A stretch of DNA of 64,000 bases from Streptomyces tubercidicus (GCF_027497495.1 NZ_CP114205.1:1860001-1924000); one strand, 5' to 3'. Positions 1 to 9,231 are shown, counted from the stretch's first letter. Numbers and translations are program-made. Notes: a model not told the origin generated them from the letters alone.

Positions 1-730
1 CCTGGCGTGTCAGCGACCAGCGCCGCGCGAGATAGCGACCGACGATCAGCCGCTGCTCCGGATGGTCCTCCAGCCAGCCCTCGCCGGCCCGCAGCAGCTT
101 GTCGACCTCGTCCGGCGCGACCCAGTAGTGCTTGGCGTCGTCCAGCACCGGCAGCAGCACATACAGATGCCGCAACGCGTCGGCCAGCCGACACTCCCCT
201 TCCAGGACGAGCCGTACGTAGCGCGAGTCGCCCCACTCCGGGAACGTCTCGTCCAGCGGCAGTGACTCGGCCCGCACCGTCCAACCCAGCGGCCGGAACA
301 GCTTGTCCACCAGCTCCGGGCCGCCCCGGGCAGGCAGCACCGGCACCTCGATACGCAACGGCAGCGCCTGCGCCACCAACTCGGGCCGTGCCGCGCACTG
401 CCCCTTCATCGCGCTCGCGAAGACACTCCGCAGCGCCACCGCCAACAGCGAAGACGCCGCGTACGGGCGGTCGTTGACGTACTGCCCCAGCGCCGAATCC
501 GGCGCGCCGCCACGGCCCTTGCCACGCCCCTTGCGCACCAGGGCGATGGGATCGACCTCCAACAGCAGTGCGGCGGTGCACCGTTGAGCGTCGGCCTCCG
601 GATAGAGGACGTGTGCGGTGCCATGCGACATCGAGAACTGCTGCGCCTTGTCGGGATGCTTGTGCAGCAGGAACCCGAGATCGGTCGCGGGACGGTCAGC
701 GCTGCCGGTGGTCGTTATCGTCAGGAACAC
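1..730 (-). CDS. hen1: 3' terminal RNA ribose 2'-O-methyltransferase Hen1, N-terminal part
   Basis: Partial gene that runs off the left edge; about 243 codons are present. Reading from a GTG at 728-730, the product begins MFLTITTTG and contains LGFLLHKHP, YPEADAQRC, YVNDRPYAASS and LPVLDDAKHYW, all hallmarks of the bacterial Hen1 N-terminal domain. Bacterial Hen1 methylates the 3'-terminal ribose of RNA during repair of cleaved tRNA, with the kinase-phosphatase-ligase Pnkp as partner; that gene would be expected just outside the window. The methyltransferase domain itself is off the edge. No clear Shine-Dalgarno is visible, but the GTG starts exactly where the family's conserved sequence starts. 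Confidence 0.9.
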   Translation of the reverse strand, partial: MFLTITTTGSADRPATDLGFLLHKHPDKAQQFSMSHGTAHVLYPEADAQRCTAALLLEVDPIALVRKGRGKGRGGAPDSALGQYVNDRPYAASSLLAVALRSVFASAMKGQCAARPELVAQALPLRIEVPVLPARGGPELVDKLFRPLGWTVRAESLPLDETFPEWGDSRYVRLVLEGECRLADALRHLYVLLPVLDDAKHYWVAPDEVDKLLRAGEGWLEDHPEQRLIVGRYLARRWSLTRQ

Positions 731-836
731 CCGTCCGAGTATTCCCGCAACCAACCGACTCCGCACCGAATTTCCAGCAGCACCGCCCCGCCCACCGGAC
801 CTCTCGTCGACCTGCGCGCCTGGGCTTCAACCCTTC

Positions 837-1022
837 TCAGCGAGAGCTTCGGCCGGAGTGACGGGCGGCGGCGCTGGGCAAGGCATTGTTATCCCCTCCC
901 TGCCGCTCGTGCGTGATGGTGTACCCACATGCGTGGCATTCCTGAACGTGAGTCCCATCCGCCTTGATATTCGTGGTGTGGTGCTCGGACGGACATCCGT
1001 GTTCCGCCATCGTGGCGAGCAT
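837..1022 (-). CDS. Small Cys/His-rich protein, zinc-ribbon-like
   Basis: A 61-residue product starting MLATMAEHGCP. It is chosen because GGAGG (complement of 1028-1032) lies five bases before the ATG. It carries one Cys followed by a His pair (CPSEHH) and then CHAC in HVQECHACGY, a plausible small zinc-binding arrangement. The tail is low-complexity. No family is recognised. It lies alone between hen1 and the oxidoreductase gene on the same strand. The strong ribosome site and Cys/His spacing argue it is real, but it could be a remnant of a larger zinc-ribbon gene. Confidence 0.45.
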   Translation of the reverse strand: MLATMAEHGCPSEHHTTNIKADGTHVQECHACGYTITHERQGGDNNALPSAAARHSGRSSR

Positions 1023-1225
1023 GCTGACCTCCGTGATGGATATGGGGCCGGTCGCTGGCACTCTCCCCTCAGCCATCCACATGCGGGTGCGCCGAAGCCT
1101 CGCCCACCATCCAAACGAGCGACGCCCCACCGAGTCGCTCCTCGCGCTCCCCACCCCGGCACCTTGACCAAGTCAGGCGCTGCTCTCCAGCCCCTCCCCT
1201 CCCTCCCCCTCCCCTCCGCCCCACG

Positions 1226-1331
1226 TCAGCTCAACTCAGCTCACCCCAACTCAACTCAGCTCACCCCAACTCAACTGCTCACCTCAACTCAACTCAGCTC
1301 ACCTCAACTCATCCCAGCTCAGCTCAGCTGC
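1226..1331. repeat. Low-complexity tandem repeat of CTCAA/CTCAG/CTCAC units
   Basis: Two perfect 20-bp copies (1231-1250 and 1251-1270) are followed by degenerate copies built from five-base CTCAA, CTCAG and CTCAC words. The repeat runs into the last codons and stop of the oxidoreductase gene at 1319. It probably arose by slippage and could vary in length between strains. The rest of 1023-1225 shows only C-rich sequence. Confidence 0.8.
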
Positions 1332-2257
1332 GACTGCACCCGCGTCGAGATCAGCTCAAGGTGGTCCAGGTCGTCCAGGTCCAGCATCTGGAGGTAGACA
1401 CGGGACGCGCCGATCGCGGCATAGCAGCCGATCTTGTCGACGACCTCGGCGGGTGAGCCCGCGAGGCCGTTGGCCTTCAGCTCGTCCACATCGCGCCCGA
1501 TGGCCGCGGCCCGGCGCGCCACCTCGGCATCGTCCTTTCCGACGCATGCCACAAGGGCGTTGGAGTACACCAGCTCATCGCCCTTCCGCCCGGCGGCCTC
1601 GGCGGCCGCCCGCACCCGTCCGAACTGGCGCTCACTGTCTTCGAGCGAGGCGAAGGGGATATTGAACTCATCGGCGTACTGCGCCGCCAGCCGTGGCGTA
1701 CGTGTCGCACCGTGCCCGCCGACCAGCACCGGCACCTTGCCCTGGGCGGGCTTGGGCAGTGCGGGCGAATTCTCCAGCTGGTAGTAGGTCCCGTCGTAGC
1801 TGAACTCCTCTCCTGTCCCGGTGGCCCACAGGCCCGTGATGATCGCCAGCTGCTCCTCCAGCCGCCCGAACTTCTCCTTGGGGAACGGAATGCCGTACGC
1901 CTTGTGCTCCTCCTCGAACCAGCCCGCTCCGAGACCGAGTTCGACCCGCCCACCGGACATCTGGTCGACCTGGGCCACCTGGATGGCCAGCACACCCGGC
2001 AGCCGGAAGGTGCCCGCCGTCATAAGCGTTCCGAGCCGGATGCGCCGGGTCTCCCGAGCGAGGCCGGCCAGCGTGATCCAGGCGTCGGTCGGGCCGGGCA
2101 GCCCGTCGACATTTCCCATCCGCAGATAGTGGTCCGAGCGGAAGAACGCATCGAATCCAAGATCCTCAGTGGCTTTGGCGACCGTCAGCAGGGTGTCGTA
2201 GGACGCGCCCTGCTGGGGCTCGGTGAAGATTCGTAGGTCCATACCTCCATCCTGCAC
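1319..2257 (-). CDS. LLM class F420-dependent oxidoreductase
   Basis: A 312-residue TIM-barrel protein of the bacterial luciferase-like family, whose actinobacterial members usually use coenzyme F420 for hydride transfer. Diagnostic stretches include FDAFFRSDHYLRMG, RLGTLMTAGTFRLPG, QVDQMSGGRVELGLGAGW and PVLVGGHG. The substrate cannot be inferred. The GTG at 2255-2257 is the outermost start; an ATG five codons later at 2240-2242 directly follows GGAGGT and may be used instead. The gene ends inside the CTCAA repeat, so the final residues (QSQLS) are encoded by repeat sequence. Monocistronic as far as can be seen. Confidence 0.9.
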   Translation of the reverse strand: MQDGGMDLRIFTEPQQGASYDTLLTVAKATEDLGFDAFFRSDHYLRMGNVDGLPGPTDAWITLAGLARETRRIRLGTLMTAGTFRLPGVLAIQVAQVDQMSGGRVELGLGAGWFEEEHKAYGIPFPKEKFGRLEEQLAIITGLWATGTGEEFSYDGTYYQLENSPALPKPAQGKVPVLVGGHGATRTPRLAAQYADEFNIPFASLEDSERQFGRVRAAAEAAGRKGDELVYSNALVACVGKDDAEVARRAAAIGRDVDELKANGLAGSPAEVVDKIGCYAAIGASRVYLQMLDLDDLDHLELISTRVQSQLS

Positions 2258-2314
2258 TCCGCACGACGCCCCAATCGTCGGAGAGCATTTCCGTGACCCG
2301 GCGGTCGGCAGGGC

Positions 2315-2337
2315 GGGTGGGGTGGGGTGGGGTGGGG
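2315..2337 (+). repeat. G-tract run (GGGGT repeats), G-quadruplex-capable
   Basis: Five G-runs separated by single T residues, upstream of the oxidoreductase gene on the opposite strand. The pattern meets the usual G4 motif definition. It is the only notable element in the 333-base gap between 2258 and 2590; the rest is G-rich sequence without a supported gene. Confidence 0.6.
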
Positions 2338-2590
2338 CGAGGTGGCCGGGGGGGACGCCGGTGCTGTTACGAGGTTGCGAGCGCCCATGTACGGCGTGGG
2401 TGGCGCGGGGGGCCGGGCGCCGGAGGGGAAGCGGGGACAGCGCGGGTCGAGAGCAGCGCAGGGGGCACCGGGGGGACCGTGCAGGCGACGGGGCACCGCT
2501 CGGGGCCGGCGTACCGCGTGGTCGCGGTCGGTGCGGTGATGTTGTGCTCAGGTAGCCGTTCTCACGTAGCTGTGCTCAGGCAGTTGTACA

Positions 2591-3046
2591 TCAGGCGGGG
2601 TTCCGGTCGCGCACCTCCAGTTTCTCCAGTATTCCGGCCACGCGATCTCTCGATTCGTCGACCGTGTCCATCGCCTCGACGCAGGTCCAGTACATCCCCT
2701 CCTCATCCGCCAGCAGCACCACCGCCACCAGCGCTTCGCACACCTCTCGCAGCAGTCGGCACAGGCCGGTTAAAGCCGCCTTGGCATCACGCACCTCGGA
2801 CAGCTGAGCCGCCCGCAGCCCGCCGGTGACCGACGCCGGGCACAGCAGTCCCCCGCTGAACCGCCCGCCTGCATCGCCCAGTCCCCGGGCCCTGGACCGC
2901 ACTTCGTACGGCCCGAATATCGCGAGATGGCTGCCGACCGCCTCCGCCAGGGCCTGCGCCTGCCATGCCTCGACTATCACTCCCTGAACCGTGTTCGCCT
3001 CTGCCAGCCCGCGCCGACTGGCCGCAATGATCCGCACCGCGTCCAT
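2591..3046 (-). CDS. Conserved Streptomyces protein, DUF6099-like
   Basis: A 151-residue cytoplasmic, mostly helical protein beginning MDAVRIIAASRRGLAEANTV. GGAGG lies a few bases before this ATG, so it is preferred over an in-frame ATG at 3079. Conserved-looking stretches include VEAWQAQALAEAVGSHLA and TGLCRLLREVCEALV. I recall this pattern from the uncharacterised DUF6099 family of actinomycetes; that match is from memory. No enzymatic motif or membrane segment is visible. It stands alone, facing the same way as the genes on both sides. Function unknown. Confidence 0.7.
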   Translation of the reverse strand: MDAVRIIAASRRGLAEANTVQGVIVEAWQAQALAEAVGSHLAIFGPYEVRSRARGLGDAGGRFSGGLLCPASVTGGLRAAQLSEVRDAKAALTGLCRLLREVCEALVAVVLLADEEGMYWTCVEAMDTVDESRDRVAGILEKLEVRDRNPA

Positions 3047-3427
3047 CCGCTCCCTCCTTCCCTCTCCATTCGCATGCACCCTGCACTGTTTCCACTACCC
3101 AGAGTGAATGCGAACACCCAAAAAAGCCAGGGGAATTCGCAAATCTGTGGACAAGCAAGGCGGTGTGGAGAGGTTTGTAACTCCGGAGAGTGACAAGTGG
3201 TCGCTACGGCCCCGCTCCCTCCCCTCCCGCCCCAGCACCCCCACCCCTCACACCACCGGCACAAGCCACGCGAATCCTCCGAAGCGAACACGGACCGGAC
3301 CCCCGCCGCGCCCCGGACCCGAAAACGCAGCGGGGGCGGAGCCGGCACCCCCGCCGACCCCGCCCCTGCGCTCCTGGCCCCCGCTCTCCTTGAGCCCCCG
3401 CGCCCCCGCGCCCTCGCGCCTCGCGCC
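3047..3427. other. Intergenic, no gene seen
   Basis: About 380 bases, unusually A-rich at 3100-3190 and then C-rich. The A-rich part probably carries the promoter of the DUF6099-like gene. Open frames here have no recognisable protein features. Confidence 0.5.
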
Positions 3428-3787
3428 CTACTCCTCGCCCTCCCGCGGCCGGTCCGGCCGTGCCGAGCGGACCGCCGGGAAGCGCGACTCATTGCGCTCG
3501 ATCTTCGCGGCGAGCGCCGCCAGGGCATCGATCCCCAGCGCCTCGCAGAACTGCAGCAGATACGCCAGCACGTCCGCGACCTCGTCCTCGACCCGGCCGG
3601 CCTTCCCCGGGTTCGACATCACCTTCGCCGACTCCTCCGGCGTCAACCACTGGAAGATCTCGACGAGTTCGGCGGCCTCGACGCTGAGCGCCGCGGCCAG
3701 GTTCTTGGGCGTGTGGTACTGCTGCCAGTCCCGCGCGGCCGCGAATTCGGCCAGGCGTCGCTGCAGCGCATGAAGATCCTCGCTCAT
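3428..3787 (-). CDS. MazG-like nucleotide pyrophosphohydrolase
   Basis: A 119-residue all-alpha NTP pyrophosphatase of the short MazG/RS21-C6 (dCTPP1) type, which hydrolyses (d)NTPs to NMP and pyrophosphate as house-cleaning enzymes. The metal-binding acidic pattern is present: EAAELVEIFQW near residue 37 and EDEVADVLAYLL near residue 67. WQQYHTPKNLA is the typical N-terminal family motif. The ATG overlaps the end of the upstream ATPase gene by four bases, implying translational coupling. The C-terminal tail is charged and disordered. Confidence 0.9.
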   Translation of the reverse strand: MSEDLHALQRRLAEFAAARDWQQYHTPKNLAAALSVEAAELVEIFQWLTPEESAKVMSNPGKAGRVEDEVADVLAYLLQFCEALGIDALAALAAKIERNESRFPAVRSARPDRPREGEE

Positions 3788-5046
3788 ACCCCTAGGTGTA
3801 GCACCTGTACGCCGGGCAGTCCCTCGGCGGCCGAGGGATCCCGCACCGTCCCCAGCAGCCGTACATGCCCGCGCTCGGTCATCCGCAGGGCCAGCGACAC
3901 CAGCTCGCGGGCCTGCCTGGGGTCCATACAGCGGTCCATCCCGTCCGCCAGCACCGTCATCTGCTGATGAGCGGACGGGACCTCCCCGACCGGATCCATC
4001 GCCAGCACGTCCGGCCCCGTGAGCAGCACCAGCGCCAGCCCAAGAAACCGCAGCTCACCATCGCCCAGCTGCTCGACGGGCAGCTCGCCCAGCTCCCCCC
4101 GGTCCAGTACGGCCCGCACACCGGCCCCGCTCGCTGCACCGGCCCGCGCCCCCCACGCACCACCCGGCCCGGCGGCCACACCGGCACCGGCGGCCCCTCC
4201 CGCCGCCCCGCCCGCCTGTCGCGCCACGGCCCGCAGCCCCTCGACGGGACCGGCGCATGCCTCCCGTACCGCCGCGACCAGCACCGCATGCCGCCGCGCG
4301 CACTCCTGGCTCGTACGCTCCAGCACCGCCGGCAGGTTGTCGCAGGACGGCCGCAGCCGCCCCTCGGCACGCACCCCGTCCCCGTCGCGGCCCCTCGTAC
4401 CCGCACCGACCGCCCCCACTCCCCGCATGGCCTCCGGCCGTGGGTCGCACACGAAGGCCGACCGCAGCGCGACCACGACCTGTTCGGCCGCCGCGAGCAC
4501 CAGCCGCTGCCCCGGCGTCTTGCCCGCGACGCGCAACGGCAGCAGCGAGGTGCCGAGCCGGTCGTCGGGCAGCGGGGCACGGGTCACCGGAGTCGCACCC
4601 GCCGTATACCAGGCCGCCTGGACCGCGGGACGGGTCGGATCAATGAGCGCGGTGGTCAGCAAGGTCTCGCCGCCACCGGTCAACCGCTCCCCGACGATGC
4701 GCAGTTCGGGCTCGGCCTGGACGGCGAGATCGAGACTGACGGGGCCGACCGGGCCGTCGACCGTACAGCCGATACGGAATCCCCGCCGCCCCTGTTCGTC
4801 GGGCCGCGCCCCCGCCGGCACACACGCCGCCGGGCTGCCGGCCACCTCCCCCACTGCCCGCGCGAGCGACTCCCCGCTACCGAGCCGGGCGAGGATCTCG
4901 TAGGCCTGGAGCGCACTGGACTTACCGCTTCCGCTCTCGCCGCTCAGCAGGGTCAGCCGGGTGAGCGGCAGGGTGACGCCGCGGTGGGATTTGAAGGCGG
5001 ACAGCCGTAATGCGGTAACCGCCGGCCGCACAGTGTCGGTATGCAT
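3784..5046 (-). CDS. AAA/ABC-type ATPase (SMC-like N-terminus)
   Basis: A 420-residue soluble ATPase. The N-terminus has the layout of RecF/SMC-type ATP-binding proteins: LRLSAFKSHRGVTLPL, then a Walker A loop GESGSGKS at about residues 36-43. LGDGELRFLGLALVLL near the C-terminus resembles a signature region, followed by DVLAMDPVGE in the Walker B position. A central Gly/Ala-rich stretch looks low-complexity. The stop overlaps the start of the MazG-like gene, so the two form an operon. The partner reaction is unknown; a role in DNA or nucleotide maintenance is inferred only from the pairing. Confidence 0.8.
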   Translation of the reverse strand: MHTDTVRPAVTALRLSAFKSHRGVTLPLTRLTLLSGESGSGKSSALQAYEILARLGSGESLARAVGEVAGSPAACVPAGARPDEQGRRGFRIGCTVDGPVGPVSLDLAVQAEPELRIVGERLTGGGETLLTTALIDPTRPAVQAAWYTAGATPVTRAPLPDDRLGTSLLPLRVAGKTPGQRLVLAAAEQVVVALRSAFVCDPRPEAMRGVGAVGAGTRGRDGDGVRAEGRLRPSCDNLPAVLERTSQECARRHAVLVAAVREACAGPVEGLRAVARQAGGAAGGAAGAGVAAGPGGAWGARAGAASGAGVRAVLDRGELGELPVEQLGDGELRFLGLALVLLTGPDVLAMDPVGEVPSAHQQMTVLADGMDRCMDPRQARELVSLALRMTERGHVRLLGTVRDPSAAEGLPGVQVLHLGV

Positions 5047-5101
5047 GCGGGGACGCTATGCAGCGGCCCGACCGGAGAACCGTTACGCCCAACAGCTCTT
5101 C

Positions 5102-5491
5102 CTACGAACGGGGGATGCCCCCGAGTGCCGTTTCCGCGACCTCGGTGCCGACGGGCGCCAGCAGGAAGACATTGGTGTCGACGCGGTGCATCCCGCTGCC
5201 GAGTCCGAAGACGACTCCGCTGGAGAAGTCCAGGATGCGCTTGGCGACATCGGTGTCGGCGCTGCTGAGATCCAGCAGGACGGGGATCTGCGCCATCAGG
5301 TACTCGGCGACCTCACGGGCGTCCGCGAAGGTCTGGACGCGGATGACGATGAACCGCCGCATCTGCTCCGCCGGCTCCTCCTCGGGGAGGGCGCGGTGGT
5401 CGGGCCAGGAAGGCCATTCGCGACTGCTGCGGAGCGGGACGACCTCGGCGAGCCCTTCCCACTGCTCGTCGGTGGCATCGGGGCCGTTCAC
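5102..5491 (-). CDS. Short SepF-like protein
   Basis: A 129-residue protein with the SepF core fold: MRRFIVIRVQTFADAREVAEYLM, VLLDLSSADTDVAKRILDFSSGVVFGL and NVFLLAPVGTEV. SepF links FtsZ to the membrane. This copy lacks the usual long acidic linker and N-terminal membrane helix, resembling the short SepF paralogues of Streptomyces that modulate polymerisation or tip growth. It is divergent from corA and shares the 220-base region 5492-5711 with it. Confidence 0.85.
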   Translation of the reverse strand: MNGPDATDEQWEGLAEVVPLRSSREWPSWPDHRALPEEEPAEQMRRFIVIRVQTFADAREVAEYLMAQIPVLLDLSSADTDVAKRILDFSSGVVFGLGSGMHRVDTNVFLLAPVGTEVAETALGGIPRS

Positions 5492-5572
5492 CGAATCACC
5501 TCACCCAGGGGAGCGCTGGAAGTCTGCGGTATCTGCATCGCACAATTGTAGAGATAAACATATAAAGCCCGG

Positions 5573-5601
5573 CGGACGCGACACACGCCGCGTCGCGTCC
5601 G
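5573..5601. promoter_or_regulatory. Inverted repeat in the sepF-like/corA divergent region
   Basis: Ten-base arms CGGACGCGAC / GTCGCGTCCG separated by nine bases, between two divergent genes. Since both genes read away from it, a terminator role is unlikely. An operator or 5'-UTR hairpin of corA is more plausible. Confidence 0.45.
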
Positions 5602-5711
5602 GTTCCATCCTGCACCATGGCCGCTGACCTGTGCTGACATCCTCGGCAGATATCCTGCGTCGAGATTCTGTGTGCCCGTTCATCCCCCTTGTGACGGAGG
5701 TCCGTTCTGTC

Positions 5712-6869
5712 GTGAGCTCTGAGCCTCCCGGTCGTCGGCAGCGTGGCCTGCGCGGCCTGCGCAAACCCGCGAAGAAGCGGCCCGCGGGGCCACCGCCCGC
5801 AGAAGCCCCCGACGACTCCGTCTCACCGGAACCGCCGGCCGAAACCCCCAGCAGCGTCATCAGCGCCGCCCTCTACCGCGACGGCCGCCGGGTCAGTACG
5901 CATGACACGCTCGCCGACGCCTTCCGGCAGCAGCGCGCCACCTCCGGCACCCTCGCCTGGATCGGTCTGCACCGCCCCACTCCCGCCGAACTGGTCACCC
6001 TGGCCTCGGAGTTCGACCTCCACCCGCTCGCCATCGAAGACGCCCTGGAGGCACACCAGCGGCCCAAACTGGAGCGCTACGGCGGCACCCTCTTCGTGGT
6101 GCTGCGCGCCGCGCGCTACCTCGACGATGCCGAGGAGGTCGACTTCGGCGAGCTGCATGTCTTCGTCGGCCGCGACTTCGTGATCACCGTGCGGCACGGC
6201 GGCGCGCCCGACCTCTCCGCCGTACGCCAGCGCATGGAGGACACCCCCGAACTCCTCAAGCGCGGCCCCGAAGCCGTCCTCTACGCGATCCTCGACGCGG
6301 TCGTCGACGGCTATGCGCCGGTCGTCGACGGCGTCCAGACCGATATCGACGAAATCGAGACCGAGGTCTTCGGCGGCGACCCGCGGGTCTCCCGCCGTAT
6401 CTATGAACTCTCCCGCGAGGTCGTCGAGTTCCAGCGTGCCACCCGCCCGCTGAACACCATGCTGGAGAGTCTGACCGCGGGCTTCGAGAAATACGCCATC
6501 GACGAGGAACTGCGCCGCTATCTGCGCGATGTGGCCGACCACGCACTCCACACCACGGAACGGGTGGACGGCTTCCGGCAGGCCCTGCAGGACATCCTCA
6601 CCGTCAACGCGACCCTGGTGAACCAGCAGCAGAACGCCGAAATGCGGGCCCTGGCCGAGGCCGGCTTCGAACAGAACGAGGAGATCAAGAAGATCTCCTC
6701 CTGGGCGGCGATCCTCTTCGCCCCCACCCTGGTCGGCACCATCTACGGCATGAACTTCGACAGCATGCCGGAGTTGCACTGGGTGTTCGGCTACCCCTTC
6801 GCCCTCGTCCTGATGGCAGTGGTGTGCACCAGTTTGTACTTCATCTTCAAACGGCGGGACTGGCTCTGA
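5712..6869 (+). CDS. corA: CorA-family magnesium/cobalt transporter
   Basis: A 385-residue CorA-type divalent-cation channel. It has a long cytoplasmic N-terminal domain, a coiled stalk (REVVEFQRATRPLNTMLESL) and two C-terminal membrane helices, the first ending in the selectivity motif YGMNF near residue 346. The last residues FKRRDWL are the typical basic tail. The GTG at 5712 is preferred because GGAGG lies about 11 bases upstream; an in-frame start at 5631 has no ribosome site. The final 62 codons plus 109 bases downstream are duplicated at 33493-33786, marking this gene's 3' end as the left border of an island. Confidence 0.93.
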   Translation: MSSEPPGRRQRGLRGLRKPAKKRPAGPPPAEAPDDSVSPEPPAETPSSVISAALYRDGRRVSTHDTLADAFRQQRATSGTLAWIGLHRPTPAELVTLASEFDLHPLAIEDALEAHQRPKLERYGGTLFVVLRAARYLDDAEEVDFGELHVFVGRDFVITVRHGGAPDLSAVRQRMEDTPELLKRGPEAVLYAILDAVVDGYAPVVDGVQTDIDEIETEVFGGDPRVSRRIYELSREVVEFQRATRPLNTMLESLTAGFEKYAIDEELRRYLRDVADHALHTTERVDGFRQALQDILTVNATLVNQQQNAEMRALAEAGFEQNEEIKKISSWAAILFAPTLVGTIYGMNFDSMPELHWVFGYPFALVLMAVVCTSLYFIFKRRDWL

Positions 6870-6978
6870 GCAACCGTCGTGAGACGAGGTCCCGTGATGC
6901 AGTGCAGCCCAGATCGCAGGCGCCGGCGACGCATCCGAGACCGCTGGGGAGAATCTGGGGAGAATGAGCCGCGCTCCG
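6685..6978 (+). repeat. Left 294-bp direct repeat (corA 3' end), island boundary
   Basis: This segment is repeated at 33493-33786 with about three substitutions; identity starts abruptly at 6685 and stops at 6978. It covers the CorA C-terminus with the GMN motif, the stop codon, and downstream sequence containing TGGGGAGAATCTGGGGAG. A third copy of that short motif lies at 33334-33352, just inside the right end. The arrangement looks like an att-type duplication or a recombination duplication flanking inserted DNA. Confidence 0.9.
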
Positions 6979-7254
6979 ATCCGGGCGGTCCCCAGCGCTC
7001 GCGAGCATCGGGCCATACAAGCCTCGCCTTTACCGTGCCATCTGGGAAGGCCGTTCAGCACGGAGAGTAGTGGGCCTCCGGGATGCACCAAAGCGAAACA
7101 ATCGTGGGAGCCGCCTCGCACCACAGCAGGACGGACTTCATCGGCACGGAGCAGGGTGCGTGGCGGGTGGTTTTCGGGCTGAGTCGGGGCATCGTGGCCT
7201 TGGGGGTGCTCAGCACCGGGTGCTGGGTTTCGGACGCCGCCGCGCAGGCGGCGG

Positions 7255-7441
7255 GTGTCCAGAGCCGGGGGGCTCGGTTCGGCCGTCCTGCGCACGCTGC
7301 TGGACCGGACCGATTCCGACGGCCTGCCCGTCCACCTGAACGTCCTCCAGGGCAGCTCCGTCCGGCAGCTGTACGAGCGCCACGGGATTCACTGTGGAGG
7401 TTCAGGACCCGACCGGCATCTACATGGTGCGACTGCCGGCC
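7255..7441 (+). pseudogene. GNAT acetyltransferase C-terminal remnant, frameshifted
   Basis: One frame reads LGSAVLRTLLDRTDSDGLPV and NVLQGSSVRQLYERHGI, the acetyl-CoA-binding and final helix of GNAT acetyltransferases. Near 7390 the frame shifts and the next frame gives FTVEVQDPTGIYMVRLP, the expected C-terminal strand. The N-terminal half is absent. This dead gene is the first recognisable content inside the left island border. Confidence 0.6.
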
Positions 7442-7489
7442 ACCGTCGCCCTCGGAACGTCACCAGGGCGATCACGGACGCGGGCTGGC

Positions 7490-7667
7490 CAACATCACCG
7501 GCCCCACCACCGGCTGGACCACCACCGAGCAGGTGAGCAAGGGCGGTACGACGACGGTGATGGGCGCCAGCGTGCAGGCGGGGCAGGCCCCGGCGGCCGG
7601 AGTGAAGCTGACACTGTCGGCCACCTGGCCGCCCTTCGCCATGGCAACCGCGCACATCGCAAGCTAG
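7490..7667 (+). pseudogene. Unidentified coding fragment (C-terminal end)
   Basis: An open stretch ending at a TAG reads NITGPTTGWTTTEQVSKGG and MGASVQAGQAPAAGVKLTL. It has the Thr/Gly/Ala-rich character of exported or structural proteins. No start or ribosome site fits and the upstream frame looks non-coding, so it is probably the tail of a lost gene. Family not recognised. Confidence 0.25.
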
Positions 7668-7919
7668 CTTGTTGCCTGGTGACGGTGCAGGGGCTTCACG
7701 GGCGCCTCGCCCAAGAAGCCACCAACAGAAACCACCTCCGAGCAGAGGACGGTTGACGCTGCTGAGCACGCAAGAGATGTGAACATCGAGTCTCAGCGGG
7801 ATCCTCGACGCCTCACCGCCAACCGTGGACGACCTCGTAATCGGAAGTTGCCTGCCAGCGGTCTGAAGGTCAGCGATGATGGCAACCGGCCATTCACATG
7901 GCTTTCGTTGGGGGTCGGG

Positions 7920-9231
7920 GTGCATCTGAGTCGGATCAAGGTATGCGGGTTGCGGGCCAGTGCCAAGGACGAGCTGGTCTGCGAGTTGCCTGGGCGGTTC
8001 AGCGTTCTGATCGGTGCTAACGGCGCCGGGAATTCCACGATCGCTGACGCCCTCTATCTCGCCCATCCCAGCCGCTTCCCGGCCTTCCCTCGACAGAGTT
8101 CCTCCGCGCTCGGCCCCAGGGAGGTCACGCGCAGTATCGACGTCGAGTACTCGCTCGGGCCGGATGCAGCTGCGGAGGGGCGGCTTGGGCAACAGCTGCA
8201 TCAAGCGCAGTACCAGAGCCTCGGCACAGTCGCGAAGCGCTGGAGCGTCTCCCTCAATCGCAAGCTAGGGACCATCAGCCCCAAGGTCGACCTCCTGCAC
8301 GGCATGGGTCAGGAGCTTGATCCTTTCAAGCTGATCTACCTGCCGGCCTGGCGTCATCCGCTGGACGAGCTGGCGAGGCGTGAAGCCCGCATGCTCATCG
8401 AGCTCCTGCGAGCCCAGCAGCAGCGACTAAACGGGAGTCGCAGCCTGGTGCCTCTTCGAGTGCGCGCTTCCAACCTCCTGGAGGAGCTGGCGAAGGACGA
8501 CATCATCGACGCCCTTGAGGAGCGAATCCGCGGGCACCTCGCAACGCTGTCAGCCGGTGTCAACCCTCAGTGGCCCTACATCAGAGGGCAGGTCGTTGAT
8601 GACTCGTATCTAGCCCGCGTTCTGGAACTGATGCTCGCGGTGATGGAAGGGCGCACGACAGCCCGGCCCCTGGAGGTTTCCGGGCTCGGGTACGTCAATC
8701 TGCTACATATTGCGGTGACTCTGGCTGCAATACCTGATTCCTCCGAACACCCGCTGATGGAATCCGTTCAAGAACCATCTCAGCGTGAGCAGTCCACCTC
8801 TGGCATCGAACCCGTTTCGGAAGAGGCGGAGGAGCAGCAGGTGCGCGAGAGCCTCGTTCAGGCACAGGCCGAAGCGGACTCGGAGGAAGATTCCTTCTTT
8901 CCCGCGACTCCCTTTCATGTCACGCTCGTCATCGAGGAACCTGAGGCGCACCTTCACCCCCAGTTGCAGCATGCTCTCACCCGGTATCTGCGCAAAACCG
9001 TCAAAGCACGGCCAGAGTTGCAGGTCATCCTCTCCAGCCACGCCACCGACGTCATCACCTCGTGCGACCCTGAACAACTCGTCGTCGTACGGCAGACCGA
9101 TTGCGGAAGAGTCTGCCGCACAGTGGCCAACGTTGTGCCGACGAAGCATCGCAAGGCGACGCTCAGGATGACACGTCTGCACCTGGACGCCAGCCGATCC
9201 GCTGCCCTGTTCGCCGAGCGCCTTGTCCTAG
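7920..9231 (+). pseudogene. OLD-family ATP-dependent endonuclease, truncated by IS
   Basis: About 437 codons of an overcoming-lysogenization-defect (OLD/GajA-type) ATPase-nuclease. From GTG 7920 it starts [14 protein letters not shown] and has a P-loop at residues 32-40 and Walker B-like [15 protein letters not shown], then LSSHATDVI. Two lesions inactivate it. The P-loop reads GANGAGNST, with AAT (Asn) at 8031-8033 where the family has Lys. The frame is also interrupted at 9231 by an insertion sequence, so the C-terminal TOPRIM nuclease domain is missing and is not found beyond the IS. An in-frame GTG at 7779 exists but the added residues look non-coding. Confidence 0.85.

Noticed and set aside
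5823..7295. 490-codon minus-strand frame antisense to corA
   Set aside because: Shadow of corA in high-GC DNA; composition is Glu/Gly/Val-rich without domains.
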